A stretch of DNA of 41,316 nt from Treponema sp. (GCA_031257105.1 JAIRPG010000073.1:1-41316), one strand, 5' to 3'. Counted from the stretch's first letter, positions 8,200 to 17,263 are shown. Numbers and translations are program-made. Notes: a model not told the origin generated them from the sequence alone.

Positions 8200-8825
8200 C
8201 GCCGCCTCTTGGATATTTCAACAAAAAGGACATCAAAGAAACTTATCAGCTTATCCATCAGGGTCAAAAGAAGCGCCGAAAGGAATAAGATGATAACCGC
8301 CGCCACAATCGTGCATAGCAGCGCCGCGATATTTTGCGGAGCCGTGTACTCGTGGACAACGCAGAGCCCCGCGAAGAGGAGGAATAGAAACCATACCACT
8401 CCGATCCAGTAAAAAGCCGTAAGTATGGGAAGCTCCTCTATAATGAGCGCGTTGCTGATAACCGTGGAAAGGAATCCAAAAATGATGAGCGGCGCGAGGG
8501 AATAACAGGTTACCATATAAATATCCCTGAACCGCCCGTTCCCGCTCATGAGCGTCGTTACGGCATAGTTGCTGATAAAAAAGAGCGCCACCGGCAGCGC
8601 GCCTGAAAGAAAAAGTTCCGTGCTTTCCAAATCATACAAGCGCCGGTAGTTATCAATAAAACCGGTATACTGGGCGGTAAAAATCTGAATTATCCCGTAG
8701 AGGAAAAATAAAACCGTTGCCGCCCGGACGCTGCCCTTGCCACGGAACCGCGCTTCGTAAAACCCATCAAAGGGATGGAACACAAGATAGGGCAAATAGG
8801 CCAAAGATTCAATCAGCCGCCGCAT
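8196..8825 (-). CDS. Yip1-family integral membrane protein
   Basis: 209 residues from the ATG at 8825, chosen because AAAGGAGG lies 8 nt upstream; a longer frame to 8903 has no such site and would overlap its neighbour by 95 bp. The N-terminus has the Yip1 signature for prokaryotic members (LAYLPYLVFHPFDGFYEARFRGKGSVRAA), followed by about five membrane helices. In bacteria Yip1-domain proteins are uncharacterised. This one lies between the beta-propeller/TPR gene (17-bp overlap) and the DUF5696 gene (GTGA overlap), so the three are probably made together and may form an inner-membrane accessory complex of the transporters (inference). Confidence 0.75.
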   Translation of the reverse strand: MRRLIESLAYLPYLVFHPFDGFYEARFRGKGSVRAATVLFFLYGIIQIFTAQYTGFIDNYRRLYDLESTELFLSGALPVALFFISNYAVTTLMSGNGRFRDIYMVTCYSLAPLIIFGFLSTVISNALIIEELPILTAFYWIGVVWFLFLLFAGLCVVHEYTAPQNIAALLCTIVAAVIILFLSALLLTLMDKLISFFDVLFVEISKRRR

Positions 8826-10272
8826 TTTCCGCGCCTCCTTTCCGGTGATGCCGTATTTCCGTATATACAAGAATTCCCAGGCAGGCCGCGAAGAGCAGGG
8901 CAAACCAGAAAAAATTATTTTTTACCCACTCGTTGCGGTAATGGTTGAACGCCTGGGAATAATACGTCCGGTTTTGTCCCAGCTTTAGATAATACATCGC
9001 CTTCTGATAATCTCCCCGCATAAGGTGATATTTCCCGATGCCTGAATAGGCGAGATCGTAATTCGCGTTAAGGCGCAGAACTTCTTCTAGGAGCCTGGCC
9101 TGCGCTTCCCACTCGCCGTTATAATAATGTTTTACCGAATCCATGACCAGGCGTCCAAAATCCGTCATCGCGTAGACATAGGCGCGCCGCTGCTGCTTAT
9201 CCGCGGCGATAAGGTAATCCCCAAACCATGAAACCGCGCTGGGAGCGGTAAAGCTCCCTTTGATGCCTAAGGGAGCGGTGATAATCGAGACAAGTTCTCC
9301 ATAAAAGTTATAAATAAATATCCTTCCTGTGGTTCTGTCTAAAACCGCGTAAACGCCGTAATCGTTGACCGCGATGTCCACAAATTGGGCGGTAAGGCCT
9401 GGTGAGAAATCACCGGCGACCGGAGATTCTTTTTGTTGAAGCAGGACATTTTCGCCCTTAGGATTCAGGCGGTACACCATGTACTGGGAATTGGCGTCGT
9501 AGGTTGTAGCGTAGATAAAGCCGTCTTCGTCAATATCGATGTTGTTAAAAGCGGGCGCGAATGTTTTTGCCATTTTTTCCCTTTGTGCGTTGGTGGCGAA
9601 TACCTTCCAAAAATATTCCACGATATTTATTTTGGGCTTGTTTACGCCGAAGTACCGGGAGAACGAACCGTTTTCATTCAGCTCAATTATTCCCTCAAAA
9701 CCGGACTGTACCACCGTATAGATCCGGTTCGCGTGATCTACCACGATCTTTGAAGGCTCAAATTTTGTTACCCCTGTCATGTTAACGGGACGGTTTATAA
9801 CCCGTTTAAGGAAAAATTTTTCTCCGTCCAGCACGAGGATGCGCTCCGCGCCGGTATCGGCGATAAAGATTTCGTTTGTTTTTTTGTGGAAAAACACCCC
9901 TTCGGGCCCGGTCAGCGTGATCTGCCGCCCCCTTTCGTCCAGGGCGATTCTGCCTTCACTGGTGTAGAGGAGCTTGAGGGAAGAGACGAATTCAAATTTT
10001 TCATTCAGGATGTTAAGCCGGGATTCGGCTGAGTCAACAAGGAAAAGCTTTCCCCCGCCTGAAGCCGCGTCATCAACACCGGAAAGGTTTACCCTTGAAA
10101 GCGCGCCGTTTTTATCGAGCGTCCGATCAAGCGTAAAAGCCGGCGTGGACTCTTCGGCGATTCCCCAGAAATCATACGTATAGTCATATCTCCGGGTATT
10201 TTCCCGCGCTCCGGCGTTATAAGGAAGCAGCGGCATTTGCTGCAGCAACAGCAACAAAACAAAGAACGGCAT
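8809..10272 (-). CDS. NHL-type beta-propeller plus TPR protein with C-terminal membrane anchor
   Basis: 487 residues. An N-terminal signal sequence (MPFFVLLLLLQQMPLLP) is followed by propeller-like blades from about residue 45 to 370, each with a pattern such as GVFFHKKTNEIFIADTGAERILVLDGEKF, IVVDHANRIYTVVQSG and NIDIDEDGFIYATTYDANSQYMVYRLNPKGE. Residues ~385-440 form TPR-like helices (AQARLLEEVLRLNANYDLAYSGIGKYHLMRGDYQKAMYYL). A single C-terminal membrane helix (FFWFALLFAACLGILVYTEI) is followed by a short basic tail. The protein should sit outside the cytoplasmic membrane, tethered at its C-terminus. The start has AAAGGATAGG upstream and lies 6 bp after the first MalG-type gene. It probably binds proteins or glycan next to the permeases; no enzymatic role is evident. 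Confidence 0.75.
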   Translation of the reverse strand: MPFFVLLLLLQQMPLLPYNAGARENTRRYDYTYDFWGIAEESTPAFTLDRTLDKNGALSRVNLSGVDDAASGGGKLFLVDSAESRLNILNEKFEFVSSLKLLYTSEGRIALDERGRQITLTGPEGVFFHKKTNEIFIADTGAERILVLDGEKFFLKRVINRPVNMTGVTKFEPSKIVVDHANRIYTVVQSGFEGIIELNENGSFSRYFGVNKPKINIVEYFWKVFATNAQREKMAKTFAPAFNNIDIDEDGFIYATTYDANSQYMVYRLNPKGENVLLQQKESPVAGDFSPGLTAQFVDIAVNDYGVYAVLDRTTGRIFIYNFYGELVSIITAPLGIKGSFTAPSAVSWFGDYLIAADKQQRRAYVYAMTDFGRLVMDSVKHYYNGEWEAQARLLEEVLRLNANYDLAYSGIGKYHLMRGDYQKAMYYLKLGQNRTYYSQAFNHYRNEWVKNNFFWFALLFAACLGILVYTEIRHHRKGGAENAAAD

Positions 10273-10278
10273 TTTTTC

Positions 10279-11172
10279 CTATCCTTTTAATCCAGAAGTC
10301 GCCATAGTTTGAATGACATTGCTCTGGGATATAATAAAAACAGAAACCGGAACGATCAGCATGATAAGGTTTACCGCTCCGGCGACTCCCGTTCTCGCGA
10401 CGCCGCCGCCTATGATCTGGGAAAGCATATAGCTTACGGGTTTTAAGGTTTCAGAATAGATAAAGGTTCCCCCGGTATTTCCCCAGAGGGAATTAAACGA
10501 AAGGATGATAAGCGTTATCCACGCCGGTTTTGCCAGGGGCATGACGACCGTAAAAAAGATGCCCGCCTCGCTCTTTCCGTCTATCTTTGCCGCTTCGATT
10601 AATTCCATAGGAATCTGAGTCATAAAGCTCTGCATAAGGTACAGGCCCAGCGTACCCGCGATAACCGGAAGCACTACCGCCGCGTACGTATTAACCAAGC
10701 CCAGCTTTGCCATGATAAAATAATTCGGTATCGCCGTTACCGCGCCGTTGAACATGAGGGAATAAACAATAATATGGGACATGACCCGCGACCCAGGAAA
10801 GCGGTATTTTGCCAGCGGGTAGGCGGCCATAGAACCGAACAGCACCGTCCCCATGGTACCCAGAATCGTAATAAAACAGGTGTTAAAAATATAGCGGCCC
10901 ACGATAATTTTTGTTTCCTGAATCACCGTTCCCAGGTCAAAAAAATTATTCAACGTAGGGTTTTGTACGAAAAGGCGGGGCGGAAAAAGGAATATCTCGC
11001 TGATTGGCTTAAAAGCGGACGTTATGGTTAAGACGAGCGGACCGGCGCTGAAAACGCCGAAAAACCCTAAAAAAACGGCAAGCGCGATGTCAACCGCCAG
11101 GCTCCGGTTCCGCCTTTTGAATTTGAACCTGATCCATATACGGGAAACCGCCTGAAAAATATTTTTTATCAT
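10279..11172 (-). CDS. Carbohydrate ABC transporter permease, MalG type (first pair)
   Basis: 297 residues with about six membrane segments and an EAA loop (IEAAKIDGKSEAGIFFTVVMP, about residues 187-207). It resembles the LplC/YtcP-like branch of CUT1 permeases, which lack the long extracytoplasmic insert seen in the second MalG copy. It has a good ribosome site (AAAGGAG, 7 nt from the ATG) and lies 12 bp after its MalF-type partner. The two permease pairs of this operon differ clearly in sequence, so they are not a recent duplication and may handle different substrates or steps. Confidence 0.9.
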   Translation of the reverse strand: MIKNIFQAVSRIWIRFKFKRRNRSLAVDIALAVFLGFFGVFSAGPLVLTITSAFKPISEIFLFPPRLFVQNPTLNNFFDLGTVIQETKIIVGRYIFNTCFITILGTMGTVLFGSMAAYPLAKYRFPGSRVMSHIIVYSLMFNGAVTAIPNYFIMAKLGLVNTYAAVVLPVIAGTLGLYLMQSFMTQIPMELIEAAKIDGKSEAGIFFTVVMPLAKPAWITLIILSFNSLWGNTGGTFIYSETLKPVSYMLSQIIGGGVARTGVAGAVNLIMLIVPVSVFIISQSNVIQTMATSGLKG

Positions 11173-11184
11173 CGCGTTGCTCCT

Positions 11185-12096
11185 TTATCCAATACGGCGC
11201 AGCAGTTTCTGCACGATTATATTGGCGAACATCATCATAAAAAACAGTACGGTCGCTATGGTACAGGCGTACCCCATTTCATAGCGCAGGTTGCCGTAAT
11301 CATGCAGATGGGTCAGGATGGTATGCCCGGCGTAATCGACCGAGGGAAATCCAACTAAGTCAATGGAAATAGAAGCGATAGAAAGGGAACCGGTAATCTG
11401 CATAACCGCTCCGAACATAAGCTGCGGTTTCATCGACGGCAGGGTAACAAACCACAGTTCTTGCCAGCGGTTTTTTACGCCGTCAATGGCGGCGGCCTCG
11501 TAGAGCTGCTTGTCAACATTCTGGAGGCCCGCGATAAAAGACAAAAAAGAAACGCCGATGCTCATCCAAAGCTGAACAATAATGAGAATCGGCATGATAT
11601 TTTCTTTTGCCTCAAACCAGAGTATTGGTTCCGTTAAGAGTCCTAATTTTAGGCCCCATGCGTTGAAAAAACCGTACGTATCCGATGAAAAAAACAGTTT
11701 CCACATCAGGTAGACGTTTCCCGAAATAGACGGGGCATAGAAGATAAGGGTCATAAACGCCCGGATCTTCGGCGTAAGTTCATTGATAAGCCAGGCGAAG
11801 ATAAAGCACATGAGGTAGCTTGCCGGTCCTGTTACCACCGCCAGAAGCAGGGTATTTTTCACCGCGATGAGGAACACCGGATCAAAGGCGATAAGGTTGA
11901 TATAATTGCCCAGGCCGGTGAATTTCGGCCTCTCCAGCATATTAAAAGAGGTAAAGCTTAAAACGATCGAAACGAGTACCGGTATAAAAGCGAATACGAT
12001 AAAGAGAGCCGCGAAAGGCGCCATCAAAAGGTATTTTTCTTTGTGTTCCCGCCAAGCCCGGGCAAAGCGCCCCTCTCCAGGTTTAATCGATCTCAC
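11185..12096 (-). CDS. Sugar ABC transporter permease, MalF type (first pair)
   Basis: About 303 residues from the GTG at 12096, chosen because GGAGGG lies 8 nt upstream; in-frame ATG 12111 and TTG 12117 are alternatives that would overlap the preceding stop. It has about six membrane segments and an EAA loop (YEAAAIDGVKNRWQELWFVTLP). It should pair with the MalG-type permease immediately downstream and receive substrate from the binding proteins encoded upstream. The basic N-terminus (KPGEGRFARAWREHKEKYLL) faces the cytoplasm. Confidence 0.9.
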   Translation of the reverse strand: MRSIKPGEGRFARAWREHKEKYLLMAPFAALFIVFAFIPVLVSIVLSFTSFNMLERPKFTGLGNYINLIAFDPVFLIAVKNTLLLAVVTGPASYLMCFIFAWLINELTPKIRAFMTLIFYAPSISGNVYLMWKLFFSSDTYGFFNAWGLKLGLLTEPILWFEAKENIMPILIIVQLWMSIGVSFLSFIAGLQNVDKQLYEAAAIDGVKNRWQELWFVTLPSMKPQLMFGAVMQITGSLSIASISIDLVGFPSVDYAGHTILTHLHDYGNLRYEMGYACTIATVLFFMMMFANIIVQKLLRRIG

Positions 12097-12097
12097 C

Positions 12098-15000
12098 TCA
12101 CGGCCCTCCATAGTCAATAAAGCTTAGGCCGAACTCTTTACGTTTTTTGGACAGTTCGGCGTTAATGTCCTTTGTGTTAAGGTACAGGGTTTCACGGGCG
12201 TTTGCCCCGCCCGCTACTACGTTGTTGAACGCATACCCCACCATCCGGTCCGTCATGTAACTGCCCGGCACGGGGGGAATTCCCTTGGTTGACGCGAACT
12301 GTTCCAAGAGTTTAGCCGCGTCAGCCGCCGGCCAGGGAAGCCGCGTCAGCACATCCCGGTTGGCCGTGGCGTACCGGGCGCTCGCGCCCAAAATCGCCTC
12401 TATCCCATTGGCGTATTCCGTCTGAATATCCGTACTCAGCCACCAGCGCGCGAAAGCCCAACACGCTTCCACGACGCCGCGTTTTTCCGCCGCTTTTAAG
12501 ATGACCGTTTGGCTCGTCCCCGTAACAACCCGGTTGTCGATAGAACCGTCTTCTTTGACGGTTCCCGGCAGGGGCGCGAAAGACCAGAGCCCCCGGATTT
12601 CCGGGGCAAAAAGCTCCAGCCTGCAATACTCGGTATAATCGGCAATGCCCAGGGGGACTTCCCCGGTGCGGAACCGGTTGCTGAAATCCATAGATACCGG
12701 GAGCTTGTACGCGGTAAAGAAATCGGTCAGTTCTTTGAAGGACTTCATCGCGCTTTCCTCAAGGAGACCGCTCTCTATGCCGTAATCGTTTCCCGCGCCC
12801 CGGTAAAAATCCCCGCCTTTCTGGATGATAAGGGAACCGAAGGGCCCCGGATGAGGGATATACACGTCGTAATTGTTCATGTGAAAGACCGGGATCAGCT
12901 CCCGCAGTTCATCCCAGGTCTTCGGCGGCGTAAGGCCCAGGCTGTCCAGAATATCCCGGCGGTAAAACAGGATAAGAAAGCTCTGGGTTTCAGGCAGGCC
13001 GTAGGTCTTTCCCTGAAACGTAATGCCTTCCAGCGCGCTGGGATAATACTTGGCCTTTTCCTCCGCGAACCCTTCAAAGCCGGACACATCCACCAGGGCG
13101 TTCCTGACGGCGAAATCCATCAGCTTGGTTTGATCCATACTCAACACGACGTCGGGCCCCACCCCCGCCAGAGTCGCGGGCATAATAACGTCAATGGGCG
13201 TGAGTTCCAGATCTACCCCGACGCCGTATTCAGGAATAAAACGCTCGTCAATAAGGCTCCGCAGCGTCTGCGCTTGATCCCTGCCTGTGGGGAACCACAC
13301 CTTAACGGCTTTTTTCTTTCCCCGTTTATCCGCCACGGTAAATACCGCGGTATTTACCGCAGAATTTACCGCGGAATCTACCGATGAAGAATCCACAAAA
13401 AAGGTTGAAAAGAAACGGACAACATCGTTGGCGGCGCGGCGGAACACATTCGCCCTCGCGGGCGGGCTTTGCGCGTCAGGGGCCAGGAGGGAAAAACTGT
13501 CCAGTTCCAAGGGCATTTCCGAAACGGTGATAAGCCACGTTGCCAGCGCGGAAATATTGCTCTTGAACAGGCCGAGTTCCTGGGTAATATTGTCGGGCCG
13601 CTGGGAAAGCCGTTTTATCTGTTCGATGAACCGCTCGATCATCGAGGTGTTCGATCCTTTTTCCACGGTAATCCGGTTTAACTGTTCCACTACCCGCGAA
13701 AGACGTTCAAATTCCCGTTCCAACGATTCGACAAAATCAGGAACCTTTTGCGATACCTCGTAATCGATGAACATATCGGGAACAGCGCCGGTGATCTGCG
13801 TCACGCGCCTGAACAGATCGTTTAAGCGCGTGACGCTTTCCGTTACCTCGGCGTAAGGCGCGCCGAAAGCGCCCAGGACGACTTCCAGGGAAAGGGTATT
13901 TTTCCCTTGCGTAAAAAAGAAAAGATACGGCTCTTCCCCTCCGGGAATATAATTCTTCATAGACGCGCTGTAAGCGAATTCGAGGGCTTCCGCCTCTTTG
14001 AAGGGAGTTTTCCCGTTGATTTTGAGGCTCCGGCAGGAAATAACCCCCCGGTTGGCGCTCTGCCTTCCTTTAAAGGAGAGCTTGTACAGCCCCGCTTCCG
14101 GTACGTCAATGTCCCATTCAATCACGTCCCCCGGATACCGCCAGGTATCTCCCCCTATCGTGTTGTACACAATGCGGTACGGGTGGTATGGCGTAAGGGC
14201 GGGATCAACGTATACGTTTTTTATGGTGATCGAAGGCAGTGATTTTCTCACCGCCAAGGGGTAAACGTCCGCCAATGCCGGTGCGGCGCCAGTTGCGGCG
14301 CCAGTTGCGGCGCTCATTGCGGGCGCGGTGGTAACTACCGATGCCGCCGTCCGTTCCGCTTGAAAGACAAGCCCTCCCTCCCCCCGTTGACCGCGTTGAC
14401 CGCGTTGACCGGCGTTGTTTTGGCGGTACTCGCGGTAAGAAGGAACCGCCGGAGCTGAGGCAAACCGCAGTCCCGTAATGGTCATCGGCTCCTTGACGGA
14501 TTCAAAAGCGAGGGTATGCTCCCCGTCCGAGAGGTAAAAGAGGTAGGGATCCGGGCTCCGTTTTTGGGAATCGTCGATAAATACGGCGCGTTCAGAAAAA
14601 ACCTCCACCGCCTTGGGCCGTATTTCGTTGTGATTTACCACTTCGATACCGCCGGAACCAGCGCTGGTTCCAGCGGCGCTGGTTCCGGCGGCGCTGGTTC
14701 CGGCGGCGCTGTCGACATACGCGCGGTTGAACGCCGTCTGGCGCAGCCCCTCGTGCAGGATCTCCCCGTCCAGGTATACCGCCCGCTTGATTTGGGAATT
14801 GGTTCCCCGTTCAGGAAGGTACGTTACTTCAAGGTTGTAAAATCCGGGAACCGCAACGCGAAACCGCCAGCCTATGACGCCTAACTCTCCGGTAAAGACG
14901 CCGCCCGCTTGCCGGACAAATGCGTTCATGCCGTTCCATGCGCTGAAATCTTCCACGGCAACCGGAATTTCCGCCGGAATTTCCGCCGGAAACTCCGCCG

Positions 15001-15223
15001 GAACCGGGACGCCCGGTTTGTACCCCCGGCTGTCCAGGTACGCTTTGTAGGATGTTTCAAAAAAAGGCTCAACGGCGCCGAGCTTTTCCACCGGCGGTTT
15101 TTCCGCGCAAGAAAAAAACATAAGGGAAACAGCCGCTAGAGCGGGCGCTGTTAGAGCGGGCGCTCGGGACGCGGAGATTAACCGGCAGACCGTCAAAAAA
15201 ATTTTTTTCAGGTTTTCCGCCAT
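12098..15223 (-). CDS. Multidomain lipoprotein: beta-sandwich modules fused to a family 1 solute-binding domain
   Basis: 1041 residues, more than twice the size of an ordinary sugar-binding protein. The signal peptide ends in a lipobox-like FFSC. Two beta-sandwich, carbohydrate-binding-module-like segments follow (about residues 55-260 and 290-460; compare GFYNLEVTYLPERGTNSQI and GLYKLSFKGRQSANRGV). A helical, coiled-coil-like linker spans ~465-590 (SLEREFERLSRVVEQLNRI). From ~640 to the end is a typical extracellular solute-binding domain (VKVWFPTGRDQAQTLRSLI, GPDVVLSMDQTKLMDFA, YGLPETQSFLILFYRRDILDSLGL). The gene carries six separate in-frame tandem repeat arrays, all outside the solute-binding core. 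GGAGGGAG precedes the ATG. It probably captures long or polymeric glycan and delivers it to the permeases. Confidence 0.8.
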   Translation of the reverse strand: MAENLKKIFLTVCRLISASRAPALTAPALAAVSLMFFSCAEKPPVEKLGAVEPFFETSYKAYLDSRGYKPGVPVPAEFPAEIPAEIPVAVEDFSAWNGMNAFVRQAGGVFTGELGVIGWRFRVAVPGFYNLEVTYLPERGTNSQIKRAVYLDGEILHEGLRQTAFNRAYVDSAAGTSAAGTSAAGTSAGSGGIEVVNHNEIRPKAVEVFSERAVFIDDSQKRSPDPYLFYLSDGEHTLAFESVKEPMTITGLRFASAPAVPSYREYRQNNAGQRGQRGQRGEGGLVFQAERTAASVVTTAPAMSAATGAATGAAPALADVYPLAVRKSLPSITIKNVYVDPALTPYHPYRIVYNTIGGDTWRYPGDVIEWDIDVPEAGLYKLSFKGRQSANRGVISCRSLKINGKTPFKEAEALEFAYSASMKNYIPGGEEPYLFFFTQGKNTLSLEVVLGAFGAPYAEVTESVTRLNDLFRRVTQITGAVPDMFIDYEVSQKVPDFVESLEREFERLSRVVEQLNRITVEKGSNTSMIERFIEQIKRLSQRPDNITQELGLFKSNISALATWLITVSEMPLELDSFSLLAPDAQSPPARANVFRRAANDVVRFFSTFFVDSSSVDSAVNSAVNTAVFTVADKRGKKKAVKVWFPTGRDQAQTLRSLIDERFIPEYGVGVDLELTPIDVIMPATLAGVGPDVVLSMDQTKLMDFAVRNALVDVSGFEGFAEEKAKYYPSALEGITFQGKTYGLPETQSFLILFYRRDILDSLGLTPPKTWDELRELIPVFHMNNYDVYIPHPGPFGSLIIQKGGDFYRGAGNDYGIESGLLEESAMKSFKELTDFFTAYKLPVSMDFSNRFRTGEVPLGIADYTEYCRLELFAPEIRGLWSFAPLPGTVKEDGSIDNRVVTGTSQTVILKAAEKRGVVEACWAFARWWLSTDIQTEYANGIEAILGASARYATANRDVLTRLPWPAADAAKLLEQFASTKGIPPVPGSYMTDRMVGYAFNNVVAGGANARETLYLNTKDINAELSKKRKEFGLSFIDYGGP
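13337..13384 (-). repeat. 12-bp in-frame tandem repeat, 4 units, before the solute-binding domain
   Basis: The units are 13337-13348, 13349-13360, 13361-13372 and 13373-13384 (type GGTATTTACCGC), encoding DSAV/NSAV/NTAV/FTVA-like blocks. The first two units contain GGTA-nn-TACC inverted repeats. Confidence 0.9.
14287..14322 (-). repeat. 12-bp in-frame tandem repeat, 3 units, between beta-sandwich modules
   Basis: The units are 14287-14298, 14299-14310 and 14311-14322 (type CGCCAGTTGCGG), encoding AATG/AATG/AMSA-like blocks. The junctions create a GGCGCC palindrome. Confidence 0.9.
14385..14411 (-). repeat. 9-bp in-frame tandem repeat, 3 perfect units
   Basis: Three identical CGTTGACCG units encode GQRGQRGQR in the linker between the two beta-sandwich modules. 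The repeat contains GCG-ttgac-CGC. Confidence 0.9.
14661..14711 (-). repeat. 15-bp in-frame tandem repeat, 3.4 units, in the first beta-sandwich module
   Basis: The units are 14661-14675, 14676-14690 and 14691-14705 plus a partial copy (type GCGCTGGTTCCGGCG), encoding AAGTS repeated three times. It lies between predicted strands and is probably a surface loop. Confidence 0.92.
14961..15008 (-). repeat. 12-bp in-frame tandem repeat, 4 units, near the mature N-terminus
   Basis: The units are 14961-14972, 14973-14984, 14985-14996 and 14997-15008 (type GCCGGAATTTCC), encoding VPAEFPAEIPAEIPV. Units contain GGAA-t-TTCC. Confidence 0.92.
15138..15167 (-). repeat. 15-bp in-frame direct repeat, 2 units, in the signal peptide
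   Basis: The units 15138-15152 and 15153-15167 share AGAGCGGGCGCT and contain AGCG-gg-CGCT. They encode the APALTAPAL part of the leader peptide. Confidence 0.8.
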
Positions 15224-15241
15224 GATTAATCTCCCTCCGCC

Positions 15242-17263
15242 TTATTCCACCGTTATCGCTGCGGACACGGACGCGCTGTTTCCCGCGTAGTCGGTTACCG
15301 TAAAGGTTACGGTATACGCGCCCGGCGCGGTGGTATCGATTTCCGACAGATCCGCCCGTACGTTGGCTTTTATGTCCAGGTTGTCTTTATCCAGGGCCGA
15401 TTCAACAAAATCATCTTTCCAGTTAATATCCGCGGTCTTTTCGTCCACTTTTACCGCGCGGTATTCCTTTTTAAGCGTTAGAACCGGCGCTTTTTTGTTG
15501 GCCCCATCGTAAACCGTAATGGTTCTGGACGCGGTTCCGGTGTTGCCGGCGGCGTCATCCACGCGAAAGCTCACGCCGTCTTCGTATCTTCCCGGCTTCC
15601 CGAAGTCGGCCCCGGATACCTCCGCCCTTACCTTTGAAAAATCGAGAGGGCCGTCCACATTATCGCTCACCGCGAGGTAGCGGTTCCAGGGGATATCCGC
15701 CGGATTCGTTCCCGCCGCGAAGACCAGGGCCGCTTCCTCAATGTCGGTAAAGCGGGGCGGAATATTATCAAATACCCCGTTGGAATCGACGGCCTGCCGG
15801 ATGGTATTCATGATCTCATTTATCCGGCCCATCTTTGCCTCAACCTGCACCGCGTATTGGGAAGCCCCTTTTACCCGGTACAAGGCGTCTCCCAGAATGT
15901 CGCTCGTCCAGACATCCCAGAGTCCCGCGTTTTTAATAAGCTCATTCGCGGTAACATTTTCGTTTGAACCGAGGAACTTCCACGCCCGCAGGAGGTTTTC
16001 GCCGTATTCCTCGTTGGTAATGTCGAGGAACATTTTGAGCGCCGAAGCCCTCGCGGAAGCGTCGGCTTGCAGGTAGTCCAGCGCCCGCTCCGAGCCGGCC
16101 ATTTTTTTGTAGTATGACACCGTATATTCCCGGTACGCCTTAACTGCTAATTCCGCCGTTTCTTTGGGTACCCCCCGAGGCACGGCGTAACAGTCCTTGG
16201 CGTCGTTAAGCTGCCGGTACCGGGGATCGTCCGCAGCCATGGAATCCGGCCTGGGGAAGGGCACGATACCTATGGTTTCCCCGCGCTCGTTAAACGGGCC
16301 GACCATATCGCCCGCCAGCCACTGCTGGAGGTTGGCGAATACCGCGTGGCCCCACTGGAAACGCCAGTTGTCCATGAGCCCGTTCATCCGGCTGGTGCCG
16401 GGAATAACGTCCACGTTCCGGATAAGGTTCTTCGACATCAACCGCTCGATGTAGGCTACCGCTTCTTTTACCGCGGGGGAATCGATTCCAAGCCCCGCGT
16501 CTCCATACGCCGCGCCTCCGTTGGCGTGAATGGCCTGCAGCGCCGCGGTCGTGTAATCCGCATCGTAGGCCATCCGCCCGTCCCATTCTTGAATCCAATA
16601 ATCGTGGACTTTTTGGAGGTAATCTTCGAAGACGCTCCACGTCCACGCGCCTTCAAGCCAAAGGTCTACCGGCAGCACGGTTTTTCCATCCCGTTTCAAC
16701 GCCGGAATTTTTTCCAGCATCCCGATGTTATAGCACAGAGGCGCGTCATTTCCGTAGCGCATAACTTCCGCCATGAAAAAATTGTGCCCGTACGTCTTGC
16801 CCCAGTACATCCAGGATGAATCTTCGTCCTGGAACAGGGGCTCATAGTCATCCAAGGGCTGCAAAACGTTCTGCCCCAAAAGCCGGCCCTGGGCTGAACC
16901 AACCACACGCGCAAGTTCGGCGATGGGGTCTCCCGCCAGCACCGAGCGCAGAATGTCTTCGTTCAGATCGCCGGGGTAGGGAATCCACTCGAATTTTACG
17001 TTCAACTTTTCCAGAACCTGCTGTTCGGCGTAGGTTCGGGCGTTCCACTCCTCCTGGCCCATGCTCAGATCTCCGGTGATAGGATCCCGGAAGCTCGTAT
17101 CCCGTTCACGGGGCCAGTTGTGGGCAATTCGTATAATAACGGGCCCTCCCGCGCTTTGCGCCGCGTTTTTTTGAGGAGCGCACCCCGCAACCATCAGCAA
17201 CGCGCACCCCACCGGCAGCGCGAATATGACATATAGTAACCGTCTTGAAAAAGAATGTAACAA
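15242..17263 (-). CDS. Extracellular solute-binding lipoprotein with two C-terminal Ig-like domains
   Basis: 673 residues, the first gene of the sugar operon. The signal peptide ends in a lipobox (VAGC, about residues 25-28). Residues ~45-520 are a large family 1-type sugar-binding domain (IIRIAHNWPRERDTSF, VGSAQGRLLGQNVLQPLDDYEPLF, WRFQWGHAVFANLQQWLAGDMVGP, IGIVPFPRPDSM). Residues ~525-673 contain two immunoglobulin-like beta domains (SFRVDDAAGNTGTASRTITVYDG and AYTVTFTVTDYAGNSASVSAAITVE), unusual for a binding protein. The start is TTG at 17263, fixed by AAGGAG 7 nt upstream. Its promoter carries a LacI-like palindrome. It is followed 18 bp later by the larger binding protein, so both receptors are made from one mRNA. 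Confidence 0.85.
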   Translation of the reverse strand: MLHSFSRRLLYVIFALPVGCALLMVAGCAPQKNAAQSAGGPVIIRIAHNWPRERDTSFRDPITGDLSMGQEEWNARTYAEQQVLEKLNVKFEWIPYPGDLNEDILRSVLAGDPIAELARVVGSAQGRLLGQNVLQPLDDYEPLFQDEDSSWMYWGKTYGHNFFMAEVMRYGNDAPLCYNIGMLEKIPALKRDGKTVLPVDLWLEGAWTWSVFEDYLQKVHDYWIQEWDGRMAYDADYTTAALQAIHANGGAAYGDAGLGIDSPAVKEAVAYIERLMSKNLIRNVDVIPGTSRMNGLMDNWRFQWGHAVFANLQQWLAGDMVGPFNERGETIGIVPFPRPDSMAADDPRYRQLNDAKDCYAVPRGVPKETAELAVKAYREYTVSYYKKMAGSERALDYLQADASARASALKMFLDITNEEYGENLLRAWKFLGSNENVTANELIKNAGLWDVWTSDILGDALYRVKGASQYAVQVEAKMGRINEIMNTIRQAVDSNGVFDNIPPRFTDIEEAALVFAAGTNPADIPWNRYLAVSDNVDGPLDFSKVRAEVSGADFGKPGRYEDGVSFRVDDAAGNTGTASRTITVYDGANKKAPVLTLKKEYRAVKVDEKTADINWKDDFVESALDKDNLDIKANVRADLSEIDTTAPGAYTVTFTVTDYAGNSASVSAAITVE

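Noticed and set aside
8826-8903. Longer N-terminus for the Yip1-like gene
   Set aside because: It overlaps the propeller gene by 95 bp, has no ribosome site, and the family homology starts at the ATG with AAAGGAGG upstream.
12509-13387. Open frame antisense to the large solute-binding gene (292 codons)
   Set aside because: Composition is typical of a shadow frame and the sense strand encodes a clear solute-binding domain.
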